A stretch of 34,965 nt of DNA from Coriobacteriia bacterium (GCA_025361885.1 JANYJF010000061.1:1-34965); one strand, 5' to 3'. Numbered from the stretch's first letter, positions 24,247-32,358 are shown. Notes: generated by a model from the letters alone, not told the origin. Numbers and translations are program-made.

Positions 24247-24712
24247 TTCGATGAACACGAGAGACTTGGCAGTCCTTTCAGCCACGGCACAGGAGCGCCG
24301 CCAGGTCGGGTGTGACCGGGCGGCGCGGGCCGGAACTGTCGTCATGGGGTGTCGGGCGAAGGGGTCGGCGCTGCACGACGGATCATGTGCGGGCAGACCT
24401 GCCCGATTGGTGGTCGTTCAAGACCAGGCGCGACGCCTGAGGGAGGGGACGGCGAAGCAAGAGGGAGTACCCCCCGCGCCGGTACGGGTTCTGCCGGCCC
24501 CGTTGCCGTCGGTACGTTCACGCATGCGGATCGTCATAGCCCCTCGTCGACGTGGTCGCACGATGTCGCGCGTTCACTAGTCTGAAACTTGCCGCGTGCC
24601 CGCACAAGTCCCAACACGTCTATTCTGCGCAGAAGTCGCGACACCTGCCCACGTGCTCCTTTGATGGGGGCGTCGCGGGTATGTACCCCCAACAGCCTAA
24701 GGAGGCAGGACA
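24247..24712. other. 466-nt region without a recognisable gene
   Basis: It presumably carries the hydrogenase promoter (minus) and that of the small acidic protein (plus). The overlapping 150-residue plus-strand ORF has no ribosome site and low-complexity composition. An inverted repeat CGGGCAG-ac-CTGCCCG lies at 24390-24405, a plausible regulator site. Just before the next gene, GGGGG and CCCCC blocks flank GGGTATGTACCC. Confidence 0.4.
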
Positions 24713-24916
24713 ATGGACATCTACGGCGAACATGACGACAAGGAACGTGTGGAGTCACAGGGGCCGCCCTCGCTCGGGGGCGCTGAGGACGAGGTCGCCC
24801 GCAAGCGCGAGGTGTGCTCGGCGGACCGGACGGGGATGGAACCGCGCGAGACAGCCGAGTGCACGGGCACGGAGTTGGCGGACCGGTACAACAACGATGA
24901 GGACGGCGGCTCGTAG
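24713..24916 (+). CDS. Small acidic hydrophilic protein, unknown
   Basis: The protein is 67 residues, starting MDIYGEHDDKERVES. AAGGAGG stands 7 nt before the ATG, one of the best ribosome sites in the window, which is the main reason to believe it. The sequence is highly charged, has two cysteines, no TM and no signal, and looks disordered. I recognise no family. It lies upstream of the DUF2249 gene by 62 nt in the same direction, and may be co-expressed with it. Confidence 0.55.
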   Translation: MDIYGEHDDKERVESQGPPSLGGAEDEVARKREVCSADRTGMEPRETAECTGTELADRYNNDEDGGS

Positions 24917-24978
24917 GGGCGGTGGAGCTTTCGACCGCGGCCGGTGTGTCCCGGGACTGAAGGGCAGGGGTCGAGAGC

Positions 24979-25236
24979 GTGTCGGTTGCTTCGACTGGAC
25001 TGGTCATGGACATCCGAGGGCTCACGCCGGCGTTGCGGCGGCCGATCGTGTTCACGGTCATCGAGAAGATGCTCGACATCGAGGCGTCCGACTCCCTTGT
25101 CGTCATCTGCGACCACGAGCCCGCCGGTCTCGGATACCAGATAGAGCTGCGCAAAGAGACCAAAGGGCATTTCGAGTTCTTCTACGACCAGCGCCTCGAC
25201 GGTGCCTGGGTCGCGCTCATCCGGCGCAGAGTGTAG
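24979..25236 (+). CDS. DUF2249 domain protein
   Basis: The protein is 85 residues from GTG 24979 (AGGGG 9 nt upstream; ATG 25006 is an alternative). LVMDIRGLTPALRRPIVFTVIEKML, SLVVICDHEPAGLGYQIE and FFYDQRLDGAWVALIRR match the DUF2249 family, compact proteins often fused or next to hemerythrin and nitric-oxide or redox genes. The D-H-E-P segment is conserved. Ends 12 nt from the stop of the convergent HAD gene. Confidence 0.8.
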   Translation: MSVASTGLVMDIRGLTPALRRPIVFTVIEKMLDIEASDSLVVICDHEPAGLGYQIELRKETKGHFEFFYDQRLDGAWVALIRRRV

Positions 25237-25248
25237 CCGGACCCGCGA

Positions 25249-25938
25249 TCAGTCCTCGATGAGCCGTGGCAGGAGAGCAGCCAGGTCCGTGAGGTCTCCC
25301 GACCAGTCGGCGTGCACGCCGACGTCCCCGCCCACGTAGAACGTGCGCATGCCCACGTCCGCGGCCGCCAGATCCAGCGAGCGGTCGTCGCCCACCATGA
25401 TGCATCGGAGAGGATCCACCCCGATGATGGCCGCGGTTTCCAAGAAGTAGGCCGGGTCGGGCTTGCACGAGTGCATGAGCTCGTAGGAGGTCACGACAGG
25501 GAGGTCCAGGTCGTCGAGACCCGCCCATGCCAGACGCGTACGCTGAGCTGTCTGAGGGAAGATCGGATTCGTCGCGATCGCGACGCGCACCCCGAGGCCC
25601 AGCGCCGTCTCCACCGCCTGTCTTGCTCCACGGTGCGGGCCTTCGCCATCGCGGAGGGTGGGGAAGACCTCCCGGTAGAACCGCTCGAAGACAGGCCAGT
25701 GCTCGTCGAGATCGAGGCCCGTCCGGGCCAGGAAGTCCTCGTAGAATACTTCGCGGTTCGTCCGTGCGGGGTGCGGCTCCTGCATAGCTGTGGTGGACTG
25801 GAGGATCGCCGGCATGACGTCGACTCCCGGGAAATTCGCGGCCGCGGCGGCTCCGATGCCCGCGAAGTAGCGCCGCAGGAACGAGCTCAAGTCGATGTCG
25901 AGGAGAGTGCCGTCCATGTCGAAGAGGATGCCGCGCAC
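25249..25938 (-). CDS. HAD family hydrolase (phosphatase-like)
   Basis: The protein is 229 residues. GTG 25938 with AAGGGAG 8 nt upstream fits better than the longer track start, since the HAD nucleophile motif follows at once: GILFDMDGTLLD. Other motifs: VAIATNPIF (motif II), SCKPDPAYF (motif III Lys) and CIMVGDDRSLDLAAADVGM (motif IV acidic pair). A helical cap lies between I and II. Probably a phosphomonoesterase of the phosphoglycolate phosphatase type; substrate unknown. Divergent from the Crp/Fnr regulator. Confidence 0.85.
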   Translation of the reverse strand: MRGILFDMDGTLLDIDLSSFLRRYFAGIGAAAAANFPGVDVMPAILQSTTAMQEPHPARTNREVFYEDFLARTGLDLDEHWPVFERFYREVFPTLRDGEGPHRGARQAVETALGLGVRVAIATNPIFPQTAQRTRLAWAGLDDLDLPVVTSYELMHSCKPDPAYFLETAAIIGVDPLRCIMVGDDRSLDLAAADVGMRTFYVGGDVGVHADWSGDLTDLAALLPRLIED

Positions 25939-26044
25939 AGTGGCGCTCCCTTTGCTCGTCGGGCGGGCGGGGCGGGATCCGATCGTAGCACGGCGCCGGA
26001 CGACCGACGGTTGCTCGGATGGTCTCGTCACTCACCGGCGTGGC

Positions 26045-26076
26045 AAGTGTGCCATTCTGTATCTCAAGTCACACTT
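26045..26076. promoter_or_regulatory. Inverted repeat in the HAD/Crp intergenic region
   Basis: AAGTGTG and CACACTT are exact inverted copies 18 nt apart, 22 nt before the regulator start. Half-sites resemble the outer part of Crp-family operators (TGTGA/TCACA), and the position suits autoregulation. The wide spacer makes this uncertain. Confidence 0.35.
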
Positions 26077-26098
26077 CGGCTGGGACGATAAGGTGCGT

Positions 26099-26794
26099 AT
26101 GAACAACCAGTCACGAGCTGCCGCGATCGCCAAGTTGCGCAGCCTCCCGCTCTTCTCCGAACTCGGTGACGACGAGATCGCCACACTCGCCGGCATGGTC
26201 ACCTACCGGCGCATTCCCAAGGGCGCCTTCATCGTCACGCAGAACGAGCGCGGCGGCAGCATGTACCTGCTTGTCAGCGGCCGGGTCAAAGTGTCGCTCG
26301 CGTCGCCGGACGGCAAGGAGCTGGCGCTCAACTACCTGGAGGCGCCAGGCCATTTCGGCGAGATGAGCCTCGTCGACTCGGAACCACGCAGCGCTGACGT
26401 CATCGCGGTCAGCGACGTGGAGGTCTTCGCACTCGAATCCAGGGACCTCGCGGCGGCCATACAAGTGCAGCCCAAACTGGCGCTCTCGCTCATCGCGACG
26501 CTGTCCCGGCGTCTTCGCCAGACGATCGCCAGACTCGAGGACATGGCGTTCCACGACGCCACCCATCGCGTGATGCGCGTGCTGCTCAACGTGGCCACCG
26601 CCAGCTATGAGGCGCGGGGACTGCCGGTCATCGCCGGTCTGACGCACTACGAGATCGCGACGCTGGCGGGCACGTCCCGCGAGACCGCGAGCCGCATCAT
26701 CTCGAGCCTGGTGAAGGAAGGCGTGCTGGCCACCAAGGGGCGGCGCATCGTGGTGGACCTGTTCCAGCTCAGGGAGCGTCTCGAGGCCGAGTAG
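26099..26794 (+). CDS. Crp/Fnr family transcription regulator
   Basis: The protein is 231 residues from ATG 26099 (AAGGTG close upstream). The cyclic-nucleotide-binding beta-barrel spans about 15-130 (LPLFSELGDDEI, YLLVSGRVKVSL, GHFGEMSLVDSEPRSADVIA), where Arg-Ser in PRSADV matches the phosphate-binding pair of CRP. A dimer helix and winged HTH (LTHYEIATLAGTSRETASRIISSLVKEGVL) follow. The protein has no cysteine at all, so it cannot be an Fe-S FNR oxygen sensor. A candidate controller of nearby redox genes or of the hydrogenase about 2 kb away, but nothing proves that. Confidence 0.9.
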   Translation: MNNQSRAAAIAKLRSLPLFSELGDDEIATLAGMVTYRRIPKGAFIVTQNERGGSMYLLVSGRVKVSLASPDGKELALNYLEAPGHFGEMSLVDSEPRSADVIAVSDVEVFALESRDLAAAIQVQPKLALSLIATLSRRLRQTIARLEDMAFHDATHRVMRVLLNVATASYEARGLPVIAGLTHYEIATLAGTSRETASRIISSLVKEGVLATKGRRIVVDLFQLRERLEAE

Positions 26795-27033
26795 AAGGCC
26801 CGGCGACCCGCTCCAACCCCCTTGCGAGATCTGCGCCGAATGCTTCGTCGTCCGCTCGGCCGTCGAGCACGGAGTGTGATGTTCGACGTGCCGAACGGTA
26901 TCCTTCCAGCGACGAAAGGGACCGTCTGTCCGACTCCCTGGTAGTCGGTGACGCCCGTCACCGCTGAGACCGCACGATGCGCCGATGTCCTGTGCAAGTC
27001 GGGGAGGATCCCGCGAGCGGAAGGTACGAGGCG
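26795..27033 (+). other. Leader region with stacked hairpins before the secreted small protein gene
   Basis: No gene is visible in these 239 nt. Two overlapping hairpins are clear: CCGACT/AGTCGG (26930-26948) and CGGTGAC/GTCACCG (26946-26963). They share the CGG and so would be mutually exclusive, a layout seen in attenuators. No known riboswitch consensus was matched. Confidence 0.3.
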
Positions 27034-27426
27034 ATGGCTGCAAGGACGCGGACGGCGATGAGGGTGTGCATGATGGCGCTGATGCTCGTGGTGCTCGTGC
27101 CCTCCGTCGCGCACGCCGCCGACTCCGTGGCGCACAGCACGGTCGCCGGTCGAGTCTCGGGTTTGCAGATCGCGCAGCAGATCCTCGGACAGCTCAGGGG
27201 CGTGCAGCTGGGCTCGGGCGATGCGACCGTGGCGATGGATGTCGGGGGGCATACGCAGCCGGTGCGCATCGACTACAGCTCTCTTGTGGGAGCGGCGGGG
27301 CCGACCGGCGGCGCGACCGGAGCCGGCGGTATCGGCGGTCTGGCACGGCTCTTCGCGATCCCTGTGGCAGGCGGCGTCTTCCTCAAGCTGGCCAGCCTCC
27401 TGTCTCGCCTGCATGGCCGAGGGTAG
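27034..27426 (+). CDS. Small secreted protein, unknown function
   Basis: The protein is 130 residues from ATG 27034 with GGAAGG about 8 nt upstream; 19 residues before it in the track lack support. A signal peptide is clear: basic MAARTRTAMR, hydrophobic CMMALMLVVLVPSV, cut after AHA. The mature part begins ADSVAHSTVAG, is Gly/Ala-rich (GAAGPTGGATGAGGIGG), and ends with a possible second hydrophobic stretch (LFAIPVAGGVFLKLASLL) that may anchor it. No family recognised. It lies 101 nt before the cytochrome b5-like gene in the same direction. Confidence 0.65.
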   Translation: MAARTRTAMRVCMMALMLVVLVPSVAHAADSVAHSTVAGRVSGLQIAQQILGQLRGVQLGSGDATVAMDVGGHTQPVRIDYSSLVGAAGPTGGATGAGGIGGLARLFAIPVAGGVFLKLASLLSRLHGRG

Positions 27427-27527
27427 AGACCGCCCCGTCCTTCTCCTCCGCCGGTTTCGGGCTTGCTGACCGCGGTGATAATCCGTGCAGACCGGCAGGT
27501 CCGTTGACCACCATCGGGAGGAAGACG

Positions 27528-27755
27528 ATGAAGGAGTTCACCACCGCAGAGATCGCGAAGTTCGACGGCCGCAAAGGCCAACCGGCGTATGTGGCCTACA
27601 AGGGCACCGTCTACGACGTGTCCGGAAGCGGCATGTGGGGAGAAGGCGACCACGGCGGCTTCCATCAGGCGGGCGCCGACCTCACGGTCGAGCACGATGA
27701 CGCGCCTCACGACGTGCTCGTGGTTGACTTCCCCGTGGTCGGGACGCTCGTGTAG
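27528..27755 (+). CDS. Cytochrome b5-like heme/steroid-binding domain protein
   Basis: The protein is 75 residues from ATG 27528 after GGGAGG. FTTAEIAKFDGRKGQPAYVAYKGTVYDVSGSGMW, then DHGGFHQAGADLT, HDDAPHDVLVVDFPVVGTL, match the small stand-alone Cyt-b5 domain proteins of anaerobes. The classic HPGG heme ligand is replaced by DHGGFH, so heme binding is likely but ligand identity is open. No signal or TM. A perfect terminator follows. Confidence 0.88.
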   Translation: MKEFTTAEIAKFDGRKGQPAYVAYKGTVYDVSGSGMWGEGDHGGFHQAGADLTVEHDDAPHDVLVVDFPVVGTLV

Positions 27756-27794
27756 TGCACCTCGGCCGAGGCGGCGGGAACCACCTGGATAGCA

Positions 27795-27834
27795 GCGAAG
27801 AGACCCGGCCCGACAGGGGGCCGGGTCTCTTCGC
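27795..27834. terminator. Bidirectional terminator between cytochrome b5-like gene and rlmD
   Basis: A perfect 17-bp stem (GCGAAGAGACCCGGCCC with GGGCCGGGTCTCTTCGC) around a 6-nt loop, between convergent genes, 39 nt after the plus-strand stop and 49 nt after the minus-strand stop. Confidence 0.82.
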
Positions 27835-27883
27835 GTCCGGGTCCCCGAGCGCGTTCCAAGGCAGCGTGCGCGGCGTCGGCGGG

Positions 27884-29203
27884 TCAGGCACCTGTCCTGT
27901 CGAACACGGCCACCGTCTCAACGTGGTAGGTCTGCGGGAACATGTCGATGGGGGTGGCGCGTACCGGAACGTAGCCGGCGGCCACCATCCGGGCGGCGTC
28001 GCGCGCCAGGGTCGCCGGGTCGCACGAGACGTAGGCGATGCGGCGGGCGCCGGTAGCGAGCAGAGCGTCGAGGGCCTCGGGTCGCATCCCCGCGCGCGGC
28101 GGATCGACGACAGCCAGGTCGAACTTGCCCAGTTCAGCGAGCGCGCGGGTGGCGTCGCCCGGGGCGACGTCGGCGTACACGCCGTTGGTCTCGAGGTTCG
28201 CACGAAGGTCGCGGATGGCGTGCCCGTTCTGCTCGACCGCGACGACGGAGCCGGCCGCCTCCGCCAGCGGGAGTGTGAACGTGCCCACGCCCGAGAACAA
28301 GTCGAGCACGCGGTCCGAGCCGTCTGGCTGGAGAGCCTCGGTCACCAGCGCGATGAGAGCCTCGGCGCCAGCGGTGTTCACCTGGAAGAACGACGGTGCG
28401 GACACGCGGTACTCGAAGTCGCCGATCACCTCGCGCCACGTGCCGGATCCGGACAGGACCTCGACGCCGCGAACGTCGCGCGCCTTGTCCTCGCCCGAGG
28501 CCAGCACCCGGGTCAGAGTCGACGAGCGCACCGCGGCACCGAGGGTCTTGGCGACCATCGCGCGCGGGAACGGACCCGGCTGCGCCCAGAGGTCCACCTC
28601 GATGTCGGAGGTGTGGGCCGCCGACCGGACGTGGACGCGGCGCAGTGCCAGATCCATGCCGCGTGAGAGGTAGCGAAGGGCTCCCGTCAGCGCCTTCGGG
28701 TAGGCGCGGCACTTCTCAGGCATGAGCATGCACGCGTCGATCGGAACGAGCCGCTCTTCCATTCGGGCCATCAGTCCCAGTAGCAGGGCACCCGACGGGG
28801 CGGCTCCGACCGACAGCTCGATCTTGTTGCGATAGCCGTACGCACGCCCGACCGAGACGCATTCGAGGACTTCCATGTCCGGCAGCTTCGCGATGCGGCG
28901 GAACGTCTCCGCCACCATCTGGCGCTTGGAGGCGGCTTGGACTTCGTGGGAGACGTGCTGCCACTGGCATCCGCCGCACTCCCCGAAATACGGACAGGGC
29001 GGCTTGCGACGGTCGGCGGAAGGATCCACGACCTCGCTGAGGGTGGCTTCCGCCCAGCGGCCGTGATCGGCCGTGATCACCGCGTCCACGACGTCTCCGG
29101 GACATGTGCCTTGGACGAACACGGCTTCGCCTTCGGGTGAGCGGCCGACTCCCGCGCCTCCGTGGGCGAGGCTGTCTATATGAAGGCGGACGGTATCAGT
29201 CAC
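27884..29203 (-). CDS. rlmD: 23S rRNA (uracil-C5)-methyltransferase, RlmD/TrmA-type
   Basis: The protein is about 439 residues. The start is GTG 29203 (GGAG 6 nt upstream) rather than the track's TTG. An N-terminal TRAM domain (RLHIDSLAHGGAGVGRSPEGEAVFVQG) is followed by a 4Fe-4S site (CPYFGECGGCQWQH plus a later Cys). The SAM-binding domain has RVLDLFSGVGTFTLPLA, the substrate-base loop VVDPPRAGM, and the catalytic Cys in YVSCDPATLARD. It makes 5-methyluridine in RNA; which position (747, 1939 or tRNA 54) is not decidable from sequence alone. Divergent from the PilT-like gene. Confidence 0.88.
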   Translation of the reverse strand: MTDTVRLHIDSLAHGGAGVGRSPEGEAVFVQGTCPGDVVDAVITADHGRWAEATLSEVVDPSADRRKPPCPYFGECGGCQWQHVSHEVQAASKRQMVAETFRRIAKLPDMEVLECVSVGRAYGYRNKIELSVGAAPSGALLLGLMARMEERLVPIDACMLMPEKCRAYPKALTGALRYLSRGMDLALRRVHVRSAAHTSDIEVDLWAQPGPFPRAMVAKTLGAAVRSSTLTRVLASGEDKARDVRGVEVLSGSGTWREVIGDFEYRVSAPSFFQVNTAGAEALIALVTEALQPDGSDRVLDLFSGVGTFTLPLAEAAGSVVAVEQNGHAIRDLRANLETNGVYADVAPGDATRALAELGKFDLAVVDPPRAGMRPEALDALLATGARRIAYVSCDPATLARDAARMVAAGYVPVRATPIDMFPQTYHVETVAVFDRTGA

Positions 29204-29291
29204 GGTTGACTCCAAAGGCCGAGGACGGGGGCGACGTCACATGATAGACCCCGACGACGAGAGTGGCCGGGGTGGATCCGACGGCAGGCCG

Positions 29292-29322
29292 TTGAGCGAT
29301 GGCCCGGCAATGACGATATACT
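29292..29322 (+). promoter_or_regulatory. Candidate promoter of the receiver-PilT gene
   Basis: TTGAGC and TATACT with 19 nt between, about 100 nt upstream of the GTG start. The spacing is on the long side, but the -10 is good and such AT-rich hexamers are rare in this GC-rich region. Confidence 0.4.
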
Positions 29323-29422
29323 CACTCAGTGGCCCGGGTCGACCGGGGCGGCCGTTCCTGCTCGTCACGCTGGGTCGCGCCGCGCCCCGAGGACCGAAGA
29401 CGATCGAGGGGGACTCCCTGCT

Positions 29423-31039
29423 GTGGCAGAGATCAGAGTGCTGATAATCAATGACGACCCGTCGCTGGTGGACACCCTCCAGCGCTTCTTCACCTCACAC
29501 GATCCGGAGATGGACGTGTTCGCCGCGGTGTCCGGTCCTCGCGCCATAGGGATGGCGAGCGCCCGCAAGCCGCATGTGATCATCGTGGACGGCGACATGG
29601 CCGATATCGACGGATACACGCTGACCAAGCAGATCAGACAGGAGGACGGGCTGGGCTCCGTGCCCGTCATCATCCTGGCCGACAAGCCGTCGGAGGCCAC
29701 GGCACTCAAAGCACGCCAGGCGGGTGCCGCGGCGCACATGGCGGACGCGACCGATCCGGGCACCATCATGGACAAGGTGCGAGCCCTCGCGGGCGGCTCG
29801 GGGGCGGCGCCGGCATCGGCGTCCGCGACCACGCTGTCGGACGAGCCGGCGGCCTCGCCCGCAGACGCGCTTTCCAACTACGGCGCGCCGCAGCCCGTCC
29901 CGAGCGGGGGAGCCGCTGCGGAGTTTGCTGGTTCCGTGGCGGCGGGCGTCAAGGTCGGCCAGCCTACCGACGTTCCCCACATCGACGACCTCCTGCGCCT
30001 GATGATCGAGCGCAACGGGTCGGACCTTCACATCACGGTCGGCAGCCCTCCCGGCGTCCGCCAGCGCGGTGAGCTGATGGCCATCGACGGCTACCGTCCT
30101 CTGTCGCCCCGAGACACGCAGGAGATGATCCTCGGGCTGCTGTCCGAGGAGCAGCGTCGCCGTTTCGAGACCGAGCTGGAACTCGACTTCGCCTATTCGA
30201 TCCCGGGCGTGTCACGCTTCCGCGCGAACGTGTTCCAGCAGCGCAACTCCATGGGCGCGGTCTTCCGCGTCATCCCGCTCAAGATCCCGACCATCGAGGA
30301 GCTGCAGCTGCCCAAGGTGTGCAAGTTCCTCGCGGAGCGCCCTCGCGGCCTGGTGCTCGTGACCGGTCCGACCGGCTCGGGCAAGTCGACCACTCTGGCC
30401 GCGATCATCGATCACATCAACACGACGCGCAAGGTCCACATCATCACCATGGAGGACCCGATCGAGTTCATGCACCGCAACAAGATGGCGTACGTCAACC
30501 AGCGCGAGGTCGGCGAGGACACGCACTCCTTCGCGTCGGCGCTCAAGCGGGTCCTGCGGCAGGACCCCGACGTCATCCTGGTCGGCGAGATGCGGGACCT
30601 AGAGACGATCTCCGCGGCGATCACCGCGGCGGAGACCGGCCACCTCGTGTTCGCGACCCTGCACACCACCGGCGGTCCCGAGACCATCGACCGAGTCATC
30701 GATGTCTTCCCCCCGCACCAGCAGCAGCAGGTGCGCATGCAGCTCTCGGGTACGCTCGAGGGGGTCCTGTCGCAGAACCTGTTGCGATCGACCGACGGCA
30801 AGACACGCGTGCTTGCGATGGAGATAATGCTCGGCGTTCCCGCCATCTCCAACTTGATCCGCGAGGGCAAGACCCATCAGATGGCGACGATCATCCAGGG
30901 CGGCGCGAACATCGGCATGCAGACGCTCGACCAGCATCTCAAGAACCTGTGCCAGGCCGGGAAGGTCACCTTCGAGGAGGCCATCTCCAAGGCCAAGGAG
31001 CCGCGCGAGCTCGCCCAGCTCATGGGGCGCAAGATCTAG
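29423..31039 (+). CDS. pilT: Degenerate receiver domain fused to a PilT-type twitching ATPase
   Basis: The protein is 538 residues from GTG 29423. Residues 1-125 form a CheY-like receiver: acidic pair D11-D12, acceptor D56 (VIIVDGDMADIDGY). The conserved Thr/Ser is Ala86 and the Lys is replaced (AHMADATD), so normal phosphorylation is doubtful. An Ala/Pro/Ser linker (about 126-185) leads to a full PilT: Walker A GPTGSGKST near 314, ITMEDPIEF (Asp box), RVLRQDPDVILVGEMRDLET (Walker B), ATLHTTGGPETIDRVIDVFP (His box) and the C-terminal ELAQLMGRKI. PilT hexamers drive type IV pilus retraction. No other pilus genes are in the window. Confidence 0.9.
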   Translation: MAEIRVLIINDDPSLVDTLQRFFTSHDPEMDVFAAVSGPRAIGMASARKPHVIIVDGDMADIDGYTLTKQIRQEDGLGSVPVIILADKPSEATALKARQAGAAAHMADATDPGTIMDKVRALAGGSGAAPASASATTLSDEPAASPADALSNYGAPQPVPSGGAAAEFAGSVAAGVKVGQPTDVPHIDDLLRLMIERNGSDLHITVGSPPGVRQRGELMAIDGYRPLSPRDTQEMILGLLSEEQRRRFETELELDFAYSIPGVSRFRANVFQQRNSMGAVFRVIPLKIPTIEELQLPKVCKFLAERPRGLVLVTGPTGSGKSTTLAAIIDHINTTRKVHIITMEDPIEFMHRNKMAYVNQREVGEDTHSFASALKRVLRQDPDVILVGEMRDLETISAAITAAETGHLVFATLHTTGGPETIDRVIDVFPPHQQQQVRMQLSGTLEGVLSQNLLRSTDGKTRVLAMEIMLGVPAISNLIREGKTHQMATIIQGGANIGMQTLDQHLKNLCQAGKVTFEEAISKAKEPRELAQLMGRKI

Positions 31040-31069
31040 CACAGCACACACCGGGCGATCATCGCGGGG

Positions 31070-31090
31070 CCGCGGGCGTCGACGCCGCGG
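31070..31090. terminator. Possible terminator hairpin after pilT
   Basis: CCGCGGGCGTC and GACGCCGCGG pair with a single bulge across a TCGA centre, 30 nt after the pilT stop and about 88 nt before the OsmC start. No T-tract follows. Confidence 0.35.
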
Positions 31091-31177
31091 TCTCCTGCCG
31101 TGCTTCGGGAATGAATCATGGCGGGCGCGCCGCATGCGAGTGCCCTCTCCCAAACATCGAGGAAGGAGCCGAAGACT

Positions 31178-31606
31178 GTGGACACCATCCGCGTAAGGCA
31201 CGTGGCAGGCCGCCAGTTCACCGGCTGGAACGAACGAGGTCACGGAATCGTGATGGACACACCCCCCGCATACAAAGGCGAGGGCACCGGTCCGCGACCC
31301 TTGGAACTCGTCCTGTATGCCTTGGGCGGATGCACGGCCATGGACGTGGTGAGTATCCTCGAGAAGAAGCGACTCGATATCCGGAGCGTGGATGTCACAG
31401 TCACCGGCGTTCAGCGCGAGGACGACCATCCGCACTACTACGAGCGTGTCAGCGTCGAGTACCTTGTGACCGGTGTGGGCGTTCCCGAAGAGGCCGTCGC
31501 ACGAGCGATCGAGTTGTCCGAGACCAAGTACTGCTCGGTCAAGGGTATGTTCGGCCCCCAGGTCGAGGTCGTCACGAGCTTCCGCGTGGTGGAAGTCACG
31601 TGCTGA
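31178..31606 (+). CDS. OsmC family peroxiredoxin-like protein
   Basis: The protein is 142 residues. The start is GTG 31178 with AAGGAG 9 nt upstream; the track's extra 20 residues lack support. LVLYALGGCTAMDVVSILEKKR carries the first reactive Cys (C52) and SETKYCSVKGMF the second (C119), the pair that reduces organic hydroperoxides in OsmC/Ohr proteins. The shorter YhfA-like subgroup fits best. It lies 46 nt before the GT2 gene in the same direction, and may belong to the thiol-related cluster downstream. Confidence 0.9.
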   Translation: MDTIRVRHVAGRQFTGWNERGHGIVMDTPPAYKGEGTGPRPLELVLYALGGCTAMDVVSILEKKRLDIRSVDVTVTGVQREDDHPHYYERVSVEYLVTGVGVPEEAVARAIELSETKYCSVKGMFGPQVEVVTSFRVVEVTC

Positions 31607-31652
31607 CGTCCATCGTGTGCCGCCGCACTCGTGTACCCGAAGAGGGTGCCGT

Positions 31653-32351
31653 GTGACCGACTGCCTCGTCATGCCCGTCTACAACGAAGCGCCCACCGTG
31701 ACGAGCGTACTGGACGCTGTGCGGCACTACTACGACGGCGTGGTGGTGCTGGTCGACGACGGGTCGACGGACGAGACGGCCGTCATCCTGGCCGCCCGCG
31801 ACGACGTCCAGGTGATCACGCACCCTGTCAACGAGGGCTATGGCCAGTCGCTCATCGACGGAGCGCGTGCCGCACAGGCGGCGGGGGCGTCGCGGCTCGT
31901 GACCATGGACGTCGACGGGCAGCATGAGCCGGCACGCATCCCCGAGTTCCTTGAGGCGCTCTCCGGCGGCGTGGACATCGTGTCCGGGTCGCGTTACCTG
32001 CCCGCGAGCGTGCAGGCGGGCATCGCCCCGCCGGACCGAGCCGACATCAACCGGCGCATCACCGACACCATCAACGCGACGACGGGCTGGGGTCTCAGCG
32101 ACGCATTCTGCGGATTCAAGGCCTATCGCCTCTCGTCGCTGTCCGGTATCACCCTGAGCGAGCGCGGTTACGCCATGCCACTGGAGCTGTGGGCGAAGGC
32201 GTGGCGGCGCGGCCTGGTGGTGCGCGAGGCGCCGGTGGAGCGCATCTACTTCGACCACGACCGGTCGTTCGGCGAGGATCTCGACGACCCGGTCAAGCGG
32301 TACTCCTACTACATGCGGGTGTGGGAACGCGCCCTCGACGAGGAGGACTGA
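31653..32351 (+). CDS. Family 2 glycosyltransferase (DPM/polyprenyl-phosphate type)
   Basis: The protein is 232 residues from GTG 31653 (GAGGG 6 nt upstream). LVMPVYNEAPTVTSVLDAV, VVLVDDGSTDETAVIL (nucleotide-sugar binding), THPVNEGYGQSLIDGARAA and VTMDVDGQHEPARI (DxD-like metal site) define GT2; DAFCGFKAYRL and the ELWAKAWRRGL segment resemble dolichyl-phosphate mannosyltransferase-like proteins. No TM is present. It stands 7 nt before the deacetylase, so they form one operon. The sugar and acceptor are unknown. Confidence 0.87.
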   Translation: MTDCLVMPVYNEAPTVTSVLDAVRHYYDGVVVLVDDGSTDETAVILAARDDVQVITHPVNEGYGQSLIDGARAAQAAGASRLVTMDVDGQHEPARIPEFLEALSGGVDIVSGSRYLPASVQAGIAPPDRADINRRITDTINATTGWGLSDAFCGFKAYRLSSLSGITLSERGYAMPLELWAKAWRRGLVVREAPVERIYFDHDRSFGEDLDDPVKRYSYYMRVWERALDEED

Positions 32352-32358
32352 TCGAGCA

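Noticed and set aside
24128-24580. 150-residue plus-strand ORF opposite the hydrogenase leader
   Set aside because: No ribosome site, low-complexity Arg-rich translation, and overlap with the small-subunit start.
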